The notes below the pieces were generated by a model. The model ran no database searches. It was not told where the DNA came from and was given only the letters and a program-made list of their open reading frames with translations. The translations under genes were made by a program, and so were the position numbers. A DNA stretch of 40,110 nt from a virus, in IMG/VR virus record IMGVR_UViG_3300010885_038891, positions 1 through 40,110 of that record, one strand, 5' to 3'. Below, piece by piece: positions 7,696 through 16,565 of this stretch; within the stretch, counting starts at the first letter, position 1, and every line of letters begins with the position of its first letter.

Positions 7696-9092
7696 AAACC
7701 TTATATCCTTACCAGAAAAAAGCCGTTAACTTCCAATGTACTCATCCAGAATCGATGTTATGGCTAGACATGGGATTGGGTAAGACCGTAGTCACCCTCA
7801 CCTCGATTAACCATCTTCTTGGGACTGGACATTTACGAGGTTGTTTAATTGTAGCCCCGATCAAAGTCATTCGACTTGTGTGGAAACAGGAAGCCTTGAA
7901 ATGGGGTCATACTAAAGATCTTAAGTTTGTATCCCTTTTAGGAAATCGCGATCAGCGTACCCGTGCATTACTAAGACCTGGGCAAATATTTCTTATCAAT
8001 TATGAAAATATTAAATGGTTAGCTGAGACCCTTCACCAATATTTCATCAAAAAAGGAAAACCTATCCCTTTCAATGGAGTGGTGTGGGATGAAGTATCCA
8101 AAATGAAAAATTCCGGTACGAAGCGAGTTCGATCCATTAAATACATCCTGGACCATTTCGAGTGGAGCACAGGACTAACCGGAACACCTGCTTCAAACGG
8201 TTATAAGGACCTCCATGGTCAGTTTTTAGTAGTAGATAAAGGTAAGAGGCTAGGAACGTCTAAAACGGCCTTTGAGACACGCTTTTATCACACTGTGCAA
8301 GGCACGTTTAAAAAAATTCCTTTTCCTGATACCGAAGAGAAAGTCAAAAATCTAATAGGGGACATTACACTTGAGATGTCAGCGCAAGACTATAACCCAT
8401 TACCTGATATTTTAATTAACCCTGTGCGGATTGAACTCCCTTCGGATCTTCGGTCCAAATATGACAGCCTCGAAAAGCAATTTTTCTTCGAACTCGACAA
8501 TGGGAAAGAAATTGAAGTGTTTAATAAAAGCGCTCTTGGAAACAAGTGCCTTCAGTTCTCAAATGGTGCAGTATATCCAATGCCTGGTAATGTTGAGTAC
8601 GAAGAAGTACACAAGCTCAAACTAGACGCACTTGAGGACATCATAGATGAAGCTAATGGGAATCCGGTTTTGTGTTCTTATATGTACCGGTCCGATGCTG
8701 ATAGGATCATGAAAAGATTCAAAAGTTTGTCCCCTATTAACCTTACGGAATGTAAAACCCAAACGGCTTTAGATAATGCCATGACGCGATGGAAGAAAGG
8801 CGATTGTCGTTTAATGATTGGTCATCCGGCCTCAATGGGCCACGGGATAGATGGTCTTCAAGATCATGGGCACATTTTAGTGTGGTTCGGATTGACGTGG
8901 TCCCTTGATCTATATAGCCAATTTAACGCAAGGATTCGAAGGCAGGGTCAAGGCATCCCCGTGATTTGCCATCATATTATTACAGTGGATACCATAGACG
9001 AGGTGCAGTTAGCACGTCTAAATGAGAAAAGTGAAACTGAATCATCACTTAGACGTGTTATCAAAGAGTACCGACAAAGACGAGGTGTTTAA
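7692..9092 (+). CDS. SNF2/DEAD-like DNA helicase or translocase
   Basis: A superfamily 2 ATPase of 466 residues, probably moving on double-stranded DNA during replication or repair. Motif I is DMGLGKT (26-32), motif II WDEVSKMKN (Walker B D133-E134) and motif III TGLTGTPASNG. The C-terminal RecA-like lobe has SYMYRSDADRIM, MIGHPASMGHGIDGLQ and the arginine-finger block QFNARIRRQGQ. There is no fused nuclease; the VRR-NUC is the separate gene upstream. Its stop codon overlaps that of the convergent holin gene by 4 bases (TTAA), so no terminator separates the replication and late blocks. Confidence 0.87.
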   Translation: MKTLYPYQKKAVNFQCTHPESMLWLDMGLGKTVVTLTSINHLLGTGHLRGCLIVAPIKVIRLVWKQEALKWGHTKDLKFVSLLGNRDQRTRALLRPGQIFLINYENIKWLAETLHQYFIKKGKPIPFNGVVWDEVSKMKNSGTKRVRSIKYILDHFEWSTGLTGTPASNGYKDLHGQFLVVDKGKRLGTSKTAFETRFYHTVQGTFKKIPFPDTEEKVKNLIGDITLEMSAQDYNPLPDILINPVRIELPSDLRSKYDSLEKQFFFELDNGKEIEVFNKSALGNKCLQFSNGAVYPMPGNVEYEEVHKLKLDALEDIIDEANGNPVLCSYMYRSDADRIMKRFKSLSPINLTECKTQTALDNAMTRWKKGDCRLMIGHPASMGHGIDGLQDHGHILVWFGLTWSLDLYSQFNARIRRQGQGIPVICHHIITVDTIDEVQLARLNEKSETESSLRRVIKEYRQRRGV

Positions 9093-9256
9093 ATCTTATC
9101 TTTCTTTTCGTATATGGACCACACAACACCAGCAAGTGCACTTGTTCCGCCCATAATCGCATCAGCTGATTGACCGTCTATTCCGTATTTAACAATCAAT
9201 CCTCCAGCTAATGCTGTCAATACGTGCCGAATCACTAAAGCAAAAATCTTATCCAT
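9089..9256 (-). CDS. Small holin, Pam3-gp28-like
   Basis: A 55-residue membrane protein with two hydrophobic segments (about 4-24 and 33-48) and a charged end (YEKKDKI). The pattern ALVIRHVLTALAGGLIVKYG followed by ALAGVVWSIYEKK fits the Pam3-gp28 family of putative phage holins, which open the inner membrane for the endolysin. AAGGAG sits 8 bases before the ATG. It follows the endolysin gene closely and is the last gene of the late operon. Its stop codon overlaps that of the convergent SNF2 gene. Confidence 0.75.
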   Translation of the reverse strand: MDKIFALVIRHVLTALAGGLIVKYGIDGQSADAIMGGTSALAGVVWSIYEKKDKI

Positions 9257-9259
9257 TTC

Positions 9260-9739
9260 TTACACTCCTTCTAATAATTTACACATTCTTCGAACCCACC
9301 CCTTACTAAATACCCCCCAGTTAGATAATCCAACCATAAAACGCAATCTTTGACAAATCAAACTTTTGATTAATTGTTCAGTATCGAAAGTTTTTGCCGC
9401 CGATAGAGTAACTGGTCCAAGAATTCCATCACTTTTGACACCCAGTGCTCGCTGTAACCATAATATACATTGATAACACCCTGAATTTACGGCACCATCA
9501 AATACAATATATTGTATTTTTTCAGGTAATTGGTCGATTTTTAAATAATCCCAGAAATCACTTTTGTAGATTTTTTTAGCATTATGTATTGGAAAATCTT
9601 TCATTTGTCCTTTATATCCATGACTTCGGGCTAAAGATTCTGTTATACCATATCGGGTTTTACCTCCTGTATCAGCAGGATTATCGACATACCCTCCTTC
9701 AACAAATATAAGGATTTCAAACGCTCTATCAAAATTCAT
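9260..9739 (-). CDS. Endolysin, GH108 N-acetylmuramidase
   Basis: A 159-residue lysozyme that cleaves the peptidoglycan glycan chain at lysis. The GH108 catalytic block is clear: E14 in VEGGYVDNPADTGGKTRYG, followed by GIT. The C-terminal part (YIVFDGAVNSG, WLQRALGVKSDGILGPVT) is the usual GH108/peptidoglycan-binding half with the DGxxGP motif. No signal peptide is seen, so it should depend on a holin. The frame has earlier ATGs, but the one overlapping the upstream stop at ATGA starts exactly at the conserved N-terminus. Its neighbours are a holin and a small C-terminally anchored protein. Confidence 0.9.
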   Translation of the reverse strand: MNFDRAFEILIFVEGGYVDNPADTGGKTRYGITESLARSHGYKGQMKDFPIHNAKKIYKSDFWDYLKIDQLPEKIQYIVFDGAVNSGCYQCILWLQRALGVKSDGILGPVTLSAAKTFDTEQLIKSLICQRLRFMVGLSNWGVFSKGWVRRMCKLLEGV

Positions 9740-9963
9740 AACATTCTCAACTTTCCCATTAATAGTCCCATTCCCATGACAGCAGACCATTTTAATACCT
9801 CATATGCCCATGTTGTGGCAATAGTCGTAACCTTTTGGTTTTGCTCTAGAGGGGTCACCCTTGAATCAAATTTCAAATGTAATGATTTAATTTCATCTCT
9901 AAGGTGTTTAACAGAATCGTCAATATTTTTCACTAGTTGGAAGAGGGCTTCAGATTCAGTCAT
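9736..9963 (-). CDS. Small coiled-coil protein with C-terminal membrane segment
   Basis: A 75-residue protein: an amphipathic coiled-coil-like stretch (about 5-45) and one hydrophobic segment near the C-terminus (about 56-72). This shape recalls XhlA-like lysis accessory proteins or small tail-anchored holins. It sits directly before the endolysin, overlapping it at ATGA, and overlaps the ejection protein gene upstream. AGGGA lies 5 bases before the ATG. A lysis role is inferred from position and shape. No separate spanin genes were found in the late operon. Confidence 0.65.
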   Translation of the reverse strand: MTESEALFQLVKNIDDSVKHLRDEIKSLHLKFDSRVTPLEQNQKVTTIATTWAYEVLKWSAVMGMGLLMGKLRML

Positions 9964-11846
9964 CGCTTCCCTATAAGCTTAGATCGTCTATCTCGCTCTT
10001 CAGTGTTAGTGAAATTGACATATGCTCCAGTTAAAGGGTTTTCGATAACGTTGGTTCCCTTTTTCAAGAACGACCCTATTTTATCAGTAGAAGCTTTTCT
10101 CTTGAGAGCGGAGTCAATCGCTTTCGCTGCAAGTTCGGGAGTCAACATTTCTTGAGCAATCTCCATAGCTGCCTTTTCAGTAATTTTACCAGCCAACTTT
10201 CTATATATGAAATTAGCTACGCTTATCGGAACACTCAGCATACTGGGAGTGTCAAGTTTAATATTCGAGTTTAACACGTTTTTAGATGATTTAGAAGAAA
10301 GATAATCCGACAAAGCTCCTCTTTCCAAATCCTTCCGTACACCTTCAACCACGTTAAGTTGCTCAGGGGTCAAAATCTCACTTAAATTCTGATAACGAGC
10401 TGCCCCCTTGGTGGCAGATTTTACAGTTTTAGGTGCATCATCTACAGCTTTTACGAATCCGCTGGCCCGCAATTTACTGGTTTCTTCTCCCATAATGGGA
10501 GTAACCTTTTTCCCCAATTCTTGAAGAATCTGAGCTTGGTTTATGGGTTTACTTTGTTCGGAAAAAGTCTCACGTGCCTTTTTATACTCGGGTAAATTCT
10601 TTTCTGTCCAATTCAAAAACTCTTTACGGGTGTCTCCTATAGCCTTGGCCTCTTGCGCACCGATTCCAAACTGTTCAGGATTCGTCAGCATGTCATCCAA
10701 CGATGTCTTAATATGATGTAGTCCAGATCCAAATATTTCCGTTGGGGCTTGAGTAGATTGTGAAAAGAAGATTCCGTTTTCATCTACAAGAGGACTACCG
10801 GCAGAAGATTTCCCTTTTACGAAAACTTTACTGCGTTTCTCAGCTGCTAACTCTTCCGCTCGAGCTAAAGCTTTCTGCATTGACGGTCGTCTAAATAGCC
10901 CCTCTAGGTCTTTATCTACTTTCACCACTTTACTGGTTGCCTCAGGATAAAGTTGAGCAGCAGTCGCAGAACGAATATCTTGGAATTTCTGAATATCTCC
11001 AGGAGTACCTCCTACTTTCTCAATCGCTTGAATATTGGCTTGTTTTTGAGCTAATTCTCTTTGAGCGTACTCAGTAGGTAATACTTTGGCTGCTTCTTTA
11101 CCAAGTCCTTGGAATCCTATAACACCTGTGTCGGCAGCCGCTTGAGCTGCTGTAGGCATGCTTCCCGGAGTATATGCCGGAGAATTTCGAAGTGAAGACA
11201 CAACTTCTGAACCTCTTCCTTCAACAGCATCTAAATAAGCACCGGTTTTCGGAGAAAGTAGTTTATTTGCTACGAAATTTGCAGGTGTACCTGCACTTTT
11301 TAAAATTGCCCCGGGTACTTTAGCAGCATAAGTCAAAGGATTTATCTTTGCTCCCAAGGCTGCCACTTTCGGCAACCCTGCTGCTTCTCCTACACCCGAT
11401 AAGGCAGAAGCAAAATCAACGAGTACACCGACAGGATCTTCAGCCACAGTTCTTTTGACGTTAGACCATCCACCGTAACGATCTTTAAAAAAGTGTCCCA
11501 CCTGTGTTGCTTTCTCTTTTGCCTCAGGAGCATCTGATACGAACTGGGAAACCTCATCAGGTAAAATATTTAATCCTGCCCCTACTAAAATTTGAGATAT
11601 GTCTTTTATAGACTTTTTGGGGTGACGAATAAGATTGTATACACCACTTGCTAAATTTTCGACATTTGTGATTGCGCTAGGGATAGCATTCTTTACCGCG
11701 CCTACAGCGGTTTCCCCTAAAGTATATTCTTTTTTAGGAGCGACTGTTTTTACAGAAGATTCATTTTGACCTTGAAACTCATCCCAAGGTCCTGATTCTT
11801 GAGTTTTAAACTCATCCCAAGGTCCAACCATTACACTTTCCGCCAT
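9960..11846 (-). CDS. Ejection (internal virion) protein, P22 gp16-like position
   Basis: A 628-residue protein in the place of P22 gp16, probably packaged in the head and injected with the DNA. The N-terminus has two copies of GPWDEF in an 11-residue period. The rest is helical and alanine/lysine-rich, with hydrophobic stretches (KSAGTPANFVANKLL; VPISVANFIYRKLAGKI). No lytic transglycosylase motif was seen. Starts at 11846 or five codons later at 11831 are both possible; the second forms a TAATG overlap with the gene upstream. It is the last of three consecutive ejection genes, matching the P22 order 7-20-16. Confidence 0.65.
   Translation of the reverse strand: MAESVMVGPWDEFKTQESGPWDEFQGQNESSVKTVAPKKEYTLGETAVGAVKNAIPSAITNVENLASGVYNLIRHPKKSIKDISQILVGAGLNILPDEVSQFVSDAPEAKEKATQVGHFFKDRYGGWSNVKRTVAEDPVGVLVDFASALSGVGEAAGLPKVAALGAKINPLTYAAKVPGAILKSAGTPANFVANKLLSPKTGAYLDAVEGRGSEVVSSLRNSPAYTPGSMPTAAQAAADTGVIGFQGLGKEAAKVLPTEYAQRELAQKQANIQAIEKVGGTPGDIQKFQDIRSATAAQLYPEATSKVVKVDKDLEGLFRRPSMQKALARAEELAAEKRSKVFVKGKSSAGSPLVDENGIFFSQSTQAPTEIFGSGLHHIKTSLDDMLTNPEQFGIGAQEAKAIGDTRKEFLNWTEKNLPEYKKARETFSEQSKPINQAQILQELGKKVTPIMGEETSKLRASGFVKAVDDAPKTVKSATKGAARYQNLSEILTPEQLNVVEGVRKDLERGALSDYLSSKSSKNVLNSNIKLDTPSMLSVPISVANFIYRKLAGKITEKAAMEIAQEMLTPELAAKAIDSALKRKASTDKIGSFLKKGTNVIENPLTGAYVNFTNTEERDRRSKLIGKR
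11775..11825 (-). repeat. Direct repeat coding the duplicated GPWDEF motif
   Basis: Two identical 18-base copies, at 11775-11792 and 11808-11825, are spaced 33 bases apart. They encode two GPWDEF peptides at the N-terminus of the ejection protein. A duplicated aromatic-acidic short motif is typical of a docking site. Confidence 0.8.
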
Positions 11847-13132
11847 CTTTTCTTATCAGCGGGGTTACCGCCTAGAAACTTATAACCTCCCCTCACTTCC
11901 CCTGTTTTAGGGACAGCTCGTGGGGCAGACTGAGAAGATGGGACAGAAGGTAAGTTTATTTTACCCACACCGGTTCCCTGTAATGCTTCAGCGGGTAAAC
12001 TATTTGATCTGTCATTCCATTTGTTTACACTAAGGACAGAAGCATTTATAGCTTTTTGTGCCAACCTGCGTATGGATTGTGCATCGTACACTATATCACC
12101 GGCAGCTGCCTTCTCTACGAACTTTCTATCACCTTCCGTAAATCCTTGTCCGGTTCCTAGACCTGCCGTCCTAACCGCTTGTAATGTACTTTGAGCTAAT
12201 GAGGACATCAATTGCTCGGTATTAGCTATTCGTTCTGTGTCATTCACCCCGGCAACCTTTAATGCTTTGGATAGTCCCAGGATAGCGTTTGCGCCAGTAC
12301 CAGTTATGACATTCCCGGTGTTTAGCAAGTCAACTATTTGATTGGCATTTCTTATAGTCTCAGGAGCTTTATTTGCATTCTGATATAAAGTTAAATCTTC
12401 TTCTGCAATACCTTCACCAAACTTTTTACCATATGCTCCTTGTGTCTGATTAGTCACATTTATAGTAGTTTTTGGGGCGTTTGGACTTCGTGTCACTGCT
12501 GCCATAGAGCCTGGAACAACAGTGGCTGTACCATCTCCATATTTTGGAGCCCTGAGGACACGAGTGGAACCACCGAGATTTTGATCTACATAGTGATTCT
12601 CTAATGCTTTTTCTACGCCTAGTTTAGATTGATTAAGGAGGCTAGTGAACCCTTGGGGTGTAGATAAAGCCATGTCGATTTCAGCTCGTTTTTGATCTTT
12701 ATTGATCCCACGTTCTTTAAAATACTGTCCAAGGATAGGATCTGTGTGGTTGCGCTCATGCCATGCCACGTATTGTTCAGGAGTTTGAACCGTGGCTAAT
12801 TCTTCACGAGATCTTTTTAAAGCCGCATCGACTACTTCACCTGAGGTCTTTTGACGAGTGAGATCCGAAGTTTGCTGGTCCGATTTATTCTTAATAAAAA
12901 CGGCACCAGATTTTCCAAAATTATTCATAATTTCTTGTTGGACTTTAGGGTCATTTACATCTACATTTCCGAGGAGATAACTTTTCAATCCCCGTGACTC
13001 ATCTAATGCAAGTTGCGCCTCATCTCCTTGTAATTTAGCATTTCTGACCTGTAATGCTGTAGCATATTGAGTAACAGGGTTAGGGAGCTCTAAGGTTTTA
13101 ATAGATAAAGGAATATTGGGATCGATTGGCAT
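11831..13132 (-). CDS. Ejection protein, P22 gp20-like position
   Basis: A 433-residue, mostly helical protein without signal peptide or clear enzyme motifs. By position between the gp7-like and gp16-like genes it corresponds to P22 gp20, which is ejected into the cell envelope at infection. The N-terminal 170 residues are rich in Q, E and K helices, and the middle (TGNVITGTGANAILGLSKAL; TVRTAGLGTGQGFTEGD-like) is more hydrophobic. GGAGG sits 9 bases before the ATG. The family assignment is by context more than by motif. Confidence 0.65.
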   Translation of the reverse strand: MPIDPNIPLSIKTLELPNPVTQYATALQVRNAKLQGDEAQLALDESRGLKSYLLGNVDVNDPKVQQEIMNNFGKSGAVFIKNKSDQQTSDLTRQKTSGEVVDAALKRSREELATVQTPEQYVAWHERNHTDPILGQYFKERGINKDQKRAEIDMALSTPQGFTSLLNQSKLGVEKALENHYVDQNLGGSTRVLRAPKYGDGTATVVPGSMAAVTRSPNAPKTTINVTNQTQGAYGKKFGEGIAEEDLTLYQNANKAPETIRNANQIVDLLNTGNVITGTGANAILGLSKALKVAGVNDTERIANTEQLMSSLAQSTLQAVRTAGLGTGQGFTEGDRKFVEKAAAGDIVYDAQSIRRLAQKAINASVLSVNKWNDRSNSLPAEALQGTGVGKINLPSVPSSQSAPRAVPKTGEVRGGYKFLGGNPADKKRWRKV

Positions 13133-13137
13133 TTTAT

Positions 13138-13806
13138 TTATCCTCCGATTCTACTCAATAGATCTTTATTTTGCATATAACTTAAATAGCTACCTATTCC
13201 GCCGGTGAGAGCATTGGCGGATCCTACATACCCTGACGCGCGGGCATTCGCTCCAGTTTGATAAGCTTCCCCTGCATTTTGGGCATATTGACTTCCTGCT
13301 GAACCTAAAGTAGTAGCAGCCGTTTGACCTTGTCCAATTAGACTTTGTAAGGGGTTAAGTTGATTAGCACGGTTAACTTGATACCGATCGAATGCTTTTT
13401 GATATTCTTGAGACGCATTGTCTTGACCATATCTTTGAATACCTTTGAGAACTGACCCAGAAAGTAAACCACCTCGAGCGGCGGCACTATTCTCCAATCC
13501 TTTTATACCTTCAGAAAGACGAAATTGATACCCTGGATCAGTTTGGAAATCTTTCATGGAGAAATCACCAGTATACTTACCAAAGTCTGTTTGTCCAGTA
13601 TTAGGAGATAACCCTAAAAGGGTTATTAAGCGATCTTTGGATGCTAATCCTGCCTGTCTAAAAGGGTCTTGAAGTTCTGTTTGACGTTCAAATTGTTCTT
13701 TCTGAAGATTGGCAGATCTTTCAGCAACATTTTCTTGCTCGGCAGCTGCTTTATTACTATTGATTATGCCGACTCCCGTAGCAACAGCTAATCCTATAAA
13801 TGTCAT
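13138..13806 (-). CDS. DNA transfer protein, P22 gp7-like
   Basis: A 222-residue protein resembling phage gp7-type ejection proteins. A short hydrophobic N-terminus (FIGLAVATGVGI) precedes a coiled coil of N, E and Q (SNKAAAEQENVAERS). Next comes the signature DPGYQFRLSEG...ARGGLLSGSVLKGI, and finally a glycine/alanine-rich end. Such proteins are carried in the head and help DNA cross the envelope. It overlaps the cupin-like gene upstream at ATGA and starts the three-gene ejection cluster. Confidence 0.75.
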   Translation of the reverse strand: MTFIGLAVATGVGIINSNKAAAEQENVAERSANLQKEQFERQTELQDPFRQAGLASKDRLITLLGLSPNTGQTDFGKYTGDFSMKDFQTDPGYQFRLSEGIKGLENSAAARGGLLSGSVLKGIQRYGQDNASQEYQKAFDRYQVNRANQLNPLQSLIGQGQTAATTLGSAGSQYAQNAGEAYQTGANARASGYVGSANALTGGIGSYLSYMQNKDLLSRIGG

Positions 13807-14252
13807 GATTCTAGTACCCCGACCCGCAATTTATTTCCCACGCCGAAAGGGGACCCTGGATCATCTTCTACAAGTTCCAATTCTGCGTCTTCTACCGTTA
13901 ATGCATTTGTTCTATGGATCGTAACGCCAATAGAATCCACCACAGCGAACGTAGCTCGTTTTGTACCAGGTTTACTAATTACAATATCTCCTGCATTAAG
14001 TACGACCGGGTTTTCTCCAGTTTCAGCATTGAGAACAATTATTTTACCCTTTGCACACATGAACAGATGTTCTTTCTTATGAACTTTCCCTAAAATTGCG
14101 GTTCCTTCAGGTCGAAACACACGTCTACAATACACACCTTCTATAAAAAAATGTTCCGTTGGTAATTCGAGTTGTTCATGACTAGATAATAGAGATTCCA
14201 ATTCTTCCATGCGATTAAGCGATTCCTGAGATAAGACTTTCTCTTTCATCAT
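13803..14252 (-). CDS. Cupin-like protein of the virion region
   Basis: A 149-residue protein with a cupin-like beta-barrel pattern: RVFRPEGTAILGKVHKKEH, then CAKGKIIVLNAETGE, then LNAGDIVISKPGTKRATFAV, then IHRTN. Similar cupin-fold proteins occur beside ejection genes in many podoviruses and siphoviruses; their role is not established. The single KxH in KVHKKEH is a weak metal site, so enzyme activity is doubtful. It overlaps both neighbours by 4 bases, so it is fully embedded in the late operon. Confidence 0.65.
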   Translation of the reverse strand: MMKEKVLSQESLNRMEELESLLSSHEQLELPTEHFFIEGVYCRRVFRPEGTAILGKVHKKEHLFMCAKGKIIVLNAETGENPVVLNAGDIVISKPGTKRATFAVVDSIGVTIHRTNALTVEDAELELVEDDPGSPFGVGNKLRVGVLES

Positions 14253-14587
14253 TGAGTAACTTTTCTACCTGACACTCGGATATTAATAGATGATGCCGCA
14301 CTTGCCACGGTGGAAATGAAATCACCGGGACTTAAATACTGACCTACTATTTCCGGGAAAGTATAAGTTTCAGCTGGTTGTAAGGCTTTAGTTTTTACAA
14401 TTAAGTTTGAAGTTCCAGCACTTCCCGAGAATGTCACTAAATTCACACTAATAGTCACAACTCCTCCACTAAAATTAGTGGCTGTCATTTTATCAATGAT
14501 TGTAGTTACATTGGTTGAAGTATATTGAGTAGTTTGTGAGTCTTCTGCAATTTTTGCAGGTACGAGGACATTAACCGTGATTGCCAT
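14249..14587 (-). CDS. Small beta-rich virion protein
   Basis: A 112-residue protein rich in T, S and V with alternating hydrophobic residues, suggesting a beta-sandwich such as a head or tail decoration protein. There is no signal peptide and no catalytic motif. AAGGA sits 7 bases before the ATG. It lies directly after the tailspike gene, so a tail-associated or capping role is plausible, but I do not recognise the family with certainty. Confidence 0.6.
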   Translation of the reverse strand: MAITVNVLVPAKIAEDSQTTQYTSTNVTTIIDKMTATNFSGGVVTISVNLVTFSGSAGTSNLIVKTKALQPAETYTFPEIVGQYLSPGDFISTVASAASSINIRVSGRKVTQ

Positions 14588-14597
14588 TTTTAAATCC

Positions 14598-16556
14598 TTA
14601 AGCTGCTAAAGTTGTAGAGACTTTCCATACAGTATCAGATCCACTGTAGCCAGTACAGACCCATTCTAAAGGATTTCCTGCAGAAGGTGTCTTTAATCTG
14701 TAAACATCCCCTTTTAGTCCAGGAGTGCTGGTGGTGGGGGCACTCGTACCAAGTATTAATCTATATCCTCTAAATACATTGGTCGTAAATCCAAAAGCAC
14801 TTGCAATCACATTTACAGACTCATCCAGGGTACAGTTTTTATGCAGAATTATGCCAGTAGTCACAACACTAGTTACAATGTTGACCCATTTATCCGCGTC
14901 CCCTCCTACGGTCATGTTATCGATTGTCAAATTATACCCGCTGGAATCTGACGAGTCTTGGACAACAGGAGTAATTGCATCAATCGAGGTATTTTGGATT
15001 AATGTGGTTCCTCCTTTATTGTACACACCTATTTTAAACGTATCATGAATTCTACAGTTAATAACTGAGACAGAATTGCTTAACGAATATGCATTATTTA
15101 AACTATAGATTGCTGCGGATTCATCTGTCACTTGAACCGAACTGTCTAAATAAAAATCACAATTAGTAAATATTAAAAAAGACGGACTACCATTTGTGTA
15201 ATATACATCAATTCCAAAACGTTGAATTCCTATTGAACCCGTTACTCTTTTGAAGACAATTGCACAATTTTCAAACTCTATCTTTCCAGGACTTACGAGT
15301 CTATTTGAAAAACTGTCAGCATTACCAAAAACTAAATATGAGTTACTGATTTTTAATCTACTACCGTCGCCACCATTGCTTATAGTAATCGGTCCGTTTA
15401 TTGTAGTGACATTATCCAATTGAGCTATTATTGTTTCCGATCCTAAATCGAATCCATTTTCACAAAATACATTTGACATTTGTATATTTACAGAGAGGTT
15501 ATTTAAATAACCAGCCCCGTCTATTTCTGCATCTATTCTGGATAAATTTGTTACACCTCTTGCGTCAATGTTTACCAGTTGAACGTATGAGTTTCCGCCT
15601 GTCACCACAACACTTCCCCTTCGACACTCTCGGAAAAAACAATTGGACACTTGAATATCCACATTTGTATAAATACTAATTGCATCAGCTATGCAAGATT
15701 CAAATATGCAATTAGATACTTGAGCCCTTAGTCTTCCAGGGTTATCATTAGATGCCGCTAAGAATATTAAATGTGCCTGTTCCAAATCTCCAGAAGGTTG
15801 ATTGGCAACATTTCCATTAAAATACAGATTCGACCAGGAGACCAATGGGCTGTCTTGTGCAAAGTCTTCCACATCATTAACAGTGAACATTCGTGAAAAT
15901 TTTTCAGCCGTGGGGGGTTTAAATAATTGTGAAGAGCTTCCTGCACCATGGAAGGAAATATTGGAGTAATAATAAACAGAGGTGATTTTATATACACCAG
16001 GTGGAAAATATATACCGCCTCCCCCATTTGCGCGGACAGTGTTTATGCAATTTTGCACAAATGAGGTGTCGTCTGTAGTTCCGTCCCCTGTTGCCCCAAA
16101 ATCTTTTACACTGACCCATTCTTGTAACTTTTGGTGTACTGTTCGTGCAACTGCATTTGTGAGTACCCCTGTTTGATTTGATTGTTTGAATCCAACAAGT
16201 GCGTCACCTAACACTACATTTGACGTGTTGCTCAATTGAGTTAAAATGTTTGATGGGTCGTTTGACCCTACTATATTATCGTAAGTACCAATCACGCTTC
16301 CTGTGGAATTACTGAGTACAATTTTATAACTGACTCCCTGAATCAACCAAACTTCATTAGATAATCTTCCCGACGGGAGTAAGAAAATAGGATTAGGATT
16401 AGCGATATCTCCGGTAGAAGTGGTATACGTTGTGGCAGGAGTAGTGGTCCCGGCTAGATAAAATTGAAGAGTTCCTCCACTTAAAGGTAATCCCGCGTTA
16501 GTGAAAAACTGCCAACCTGCTCCAGCCAGTAAAGATAAGTTAACAATTTCTGACAT
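14598..16556 (-). CDS. Tailspike with pectate-lyase-type beta-helix
   Basis: A 652-residue receptor-binding spike that probably cuts surface polysaccharide. Residues 1-100 form a head-binding-like domain (GWQFFTNAGLPLSGGTLQFY; TTTPATTYTTSTGD) seen on many podovirus spikes. At about 147 comes the classic entry block WVSVKDFGATGDGTTDDT, then GGGGIYFPPGVYKI, opening a right-handed parallel beta-helix to about 560. The C-terminal 60 residues (LKGDVYRLKTP; WVCTGYSGSDTVW) look like a separate small domain. The sugar target is probably O-antigen or capsule. Active-site acids cannot be assigned without a structure. Confidence 0.85.
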   Translation of the reverse strand: MSEIVNLSLLAGAGWQFFTNAGLPLSGGTLQFYLAGTTTPATTYTTSTGDIANPNPIFLLPSGRLSNEVWLIQGVSYKIVLSNSTGSVIGTYDNIVGSNDPSNILTQLSNTSNVVLGDALVGFKQSNQTGVLTNAVARTVHQKLQEWVSVKDFGATGDGTTDDTSFVQNCINTVRANGGGGIYFPPGVYKITSVYYYSNISFHGAGSSSQLFKPPTAEKFSRMFTVNDVEDFAQDSPLVSWSNLYFNGNVANQPSGDLEQAHLIFLAASNDNPGRLRAQVSNCIFESCIADAISIYTNVDIQVSNCFFRECRRGSVVVTGGNSYVQLVNIDARGVTNLSRIDAEIDGAGYLNNLSVNIQMSNVFCENGFDLGSETIIAQLDNVTTINGPITISNGGDGSRLKISNSYLVFGNADSFSNRLVSPGKIEFENCAIVFKRVTGSIGIQRFGIDVYYTNGSPSFLIFTNCDFYLDSSVQVTDESAAIYSLNNAYSLSNSVSVINCRIHDTFKIGVYNKGGTTLIQNTSIDAITPVVQDSSDSSGYNLTIDNMTVGGDADKWVNIVTSVVTTGIILHKNCTLDESVNVIASAFGFTTNVFRGYRLILGTSAPTTSTPGLKGDVYRLKTPSAGNPLEWVCTGYSGSDTVWKVSTTLAA

Positions 16557-16565
16557 CGGGTCATC

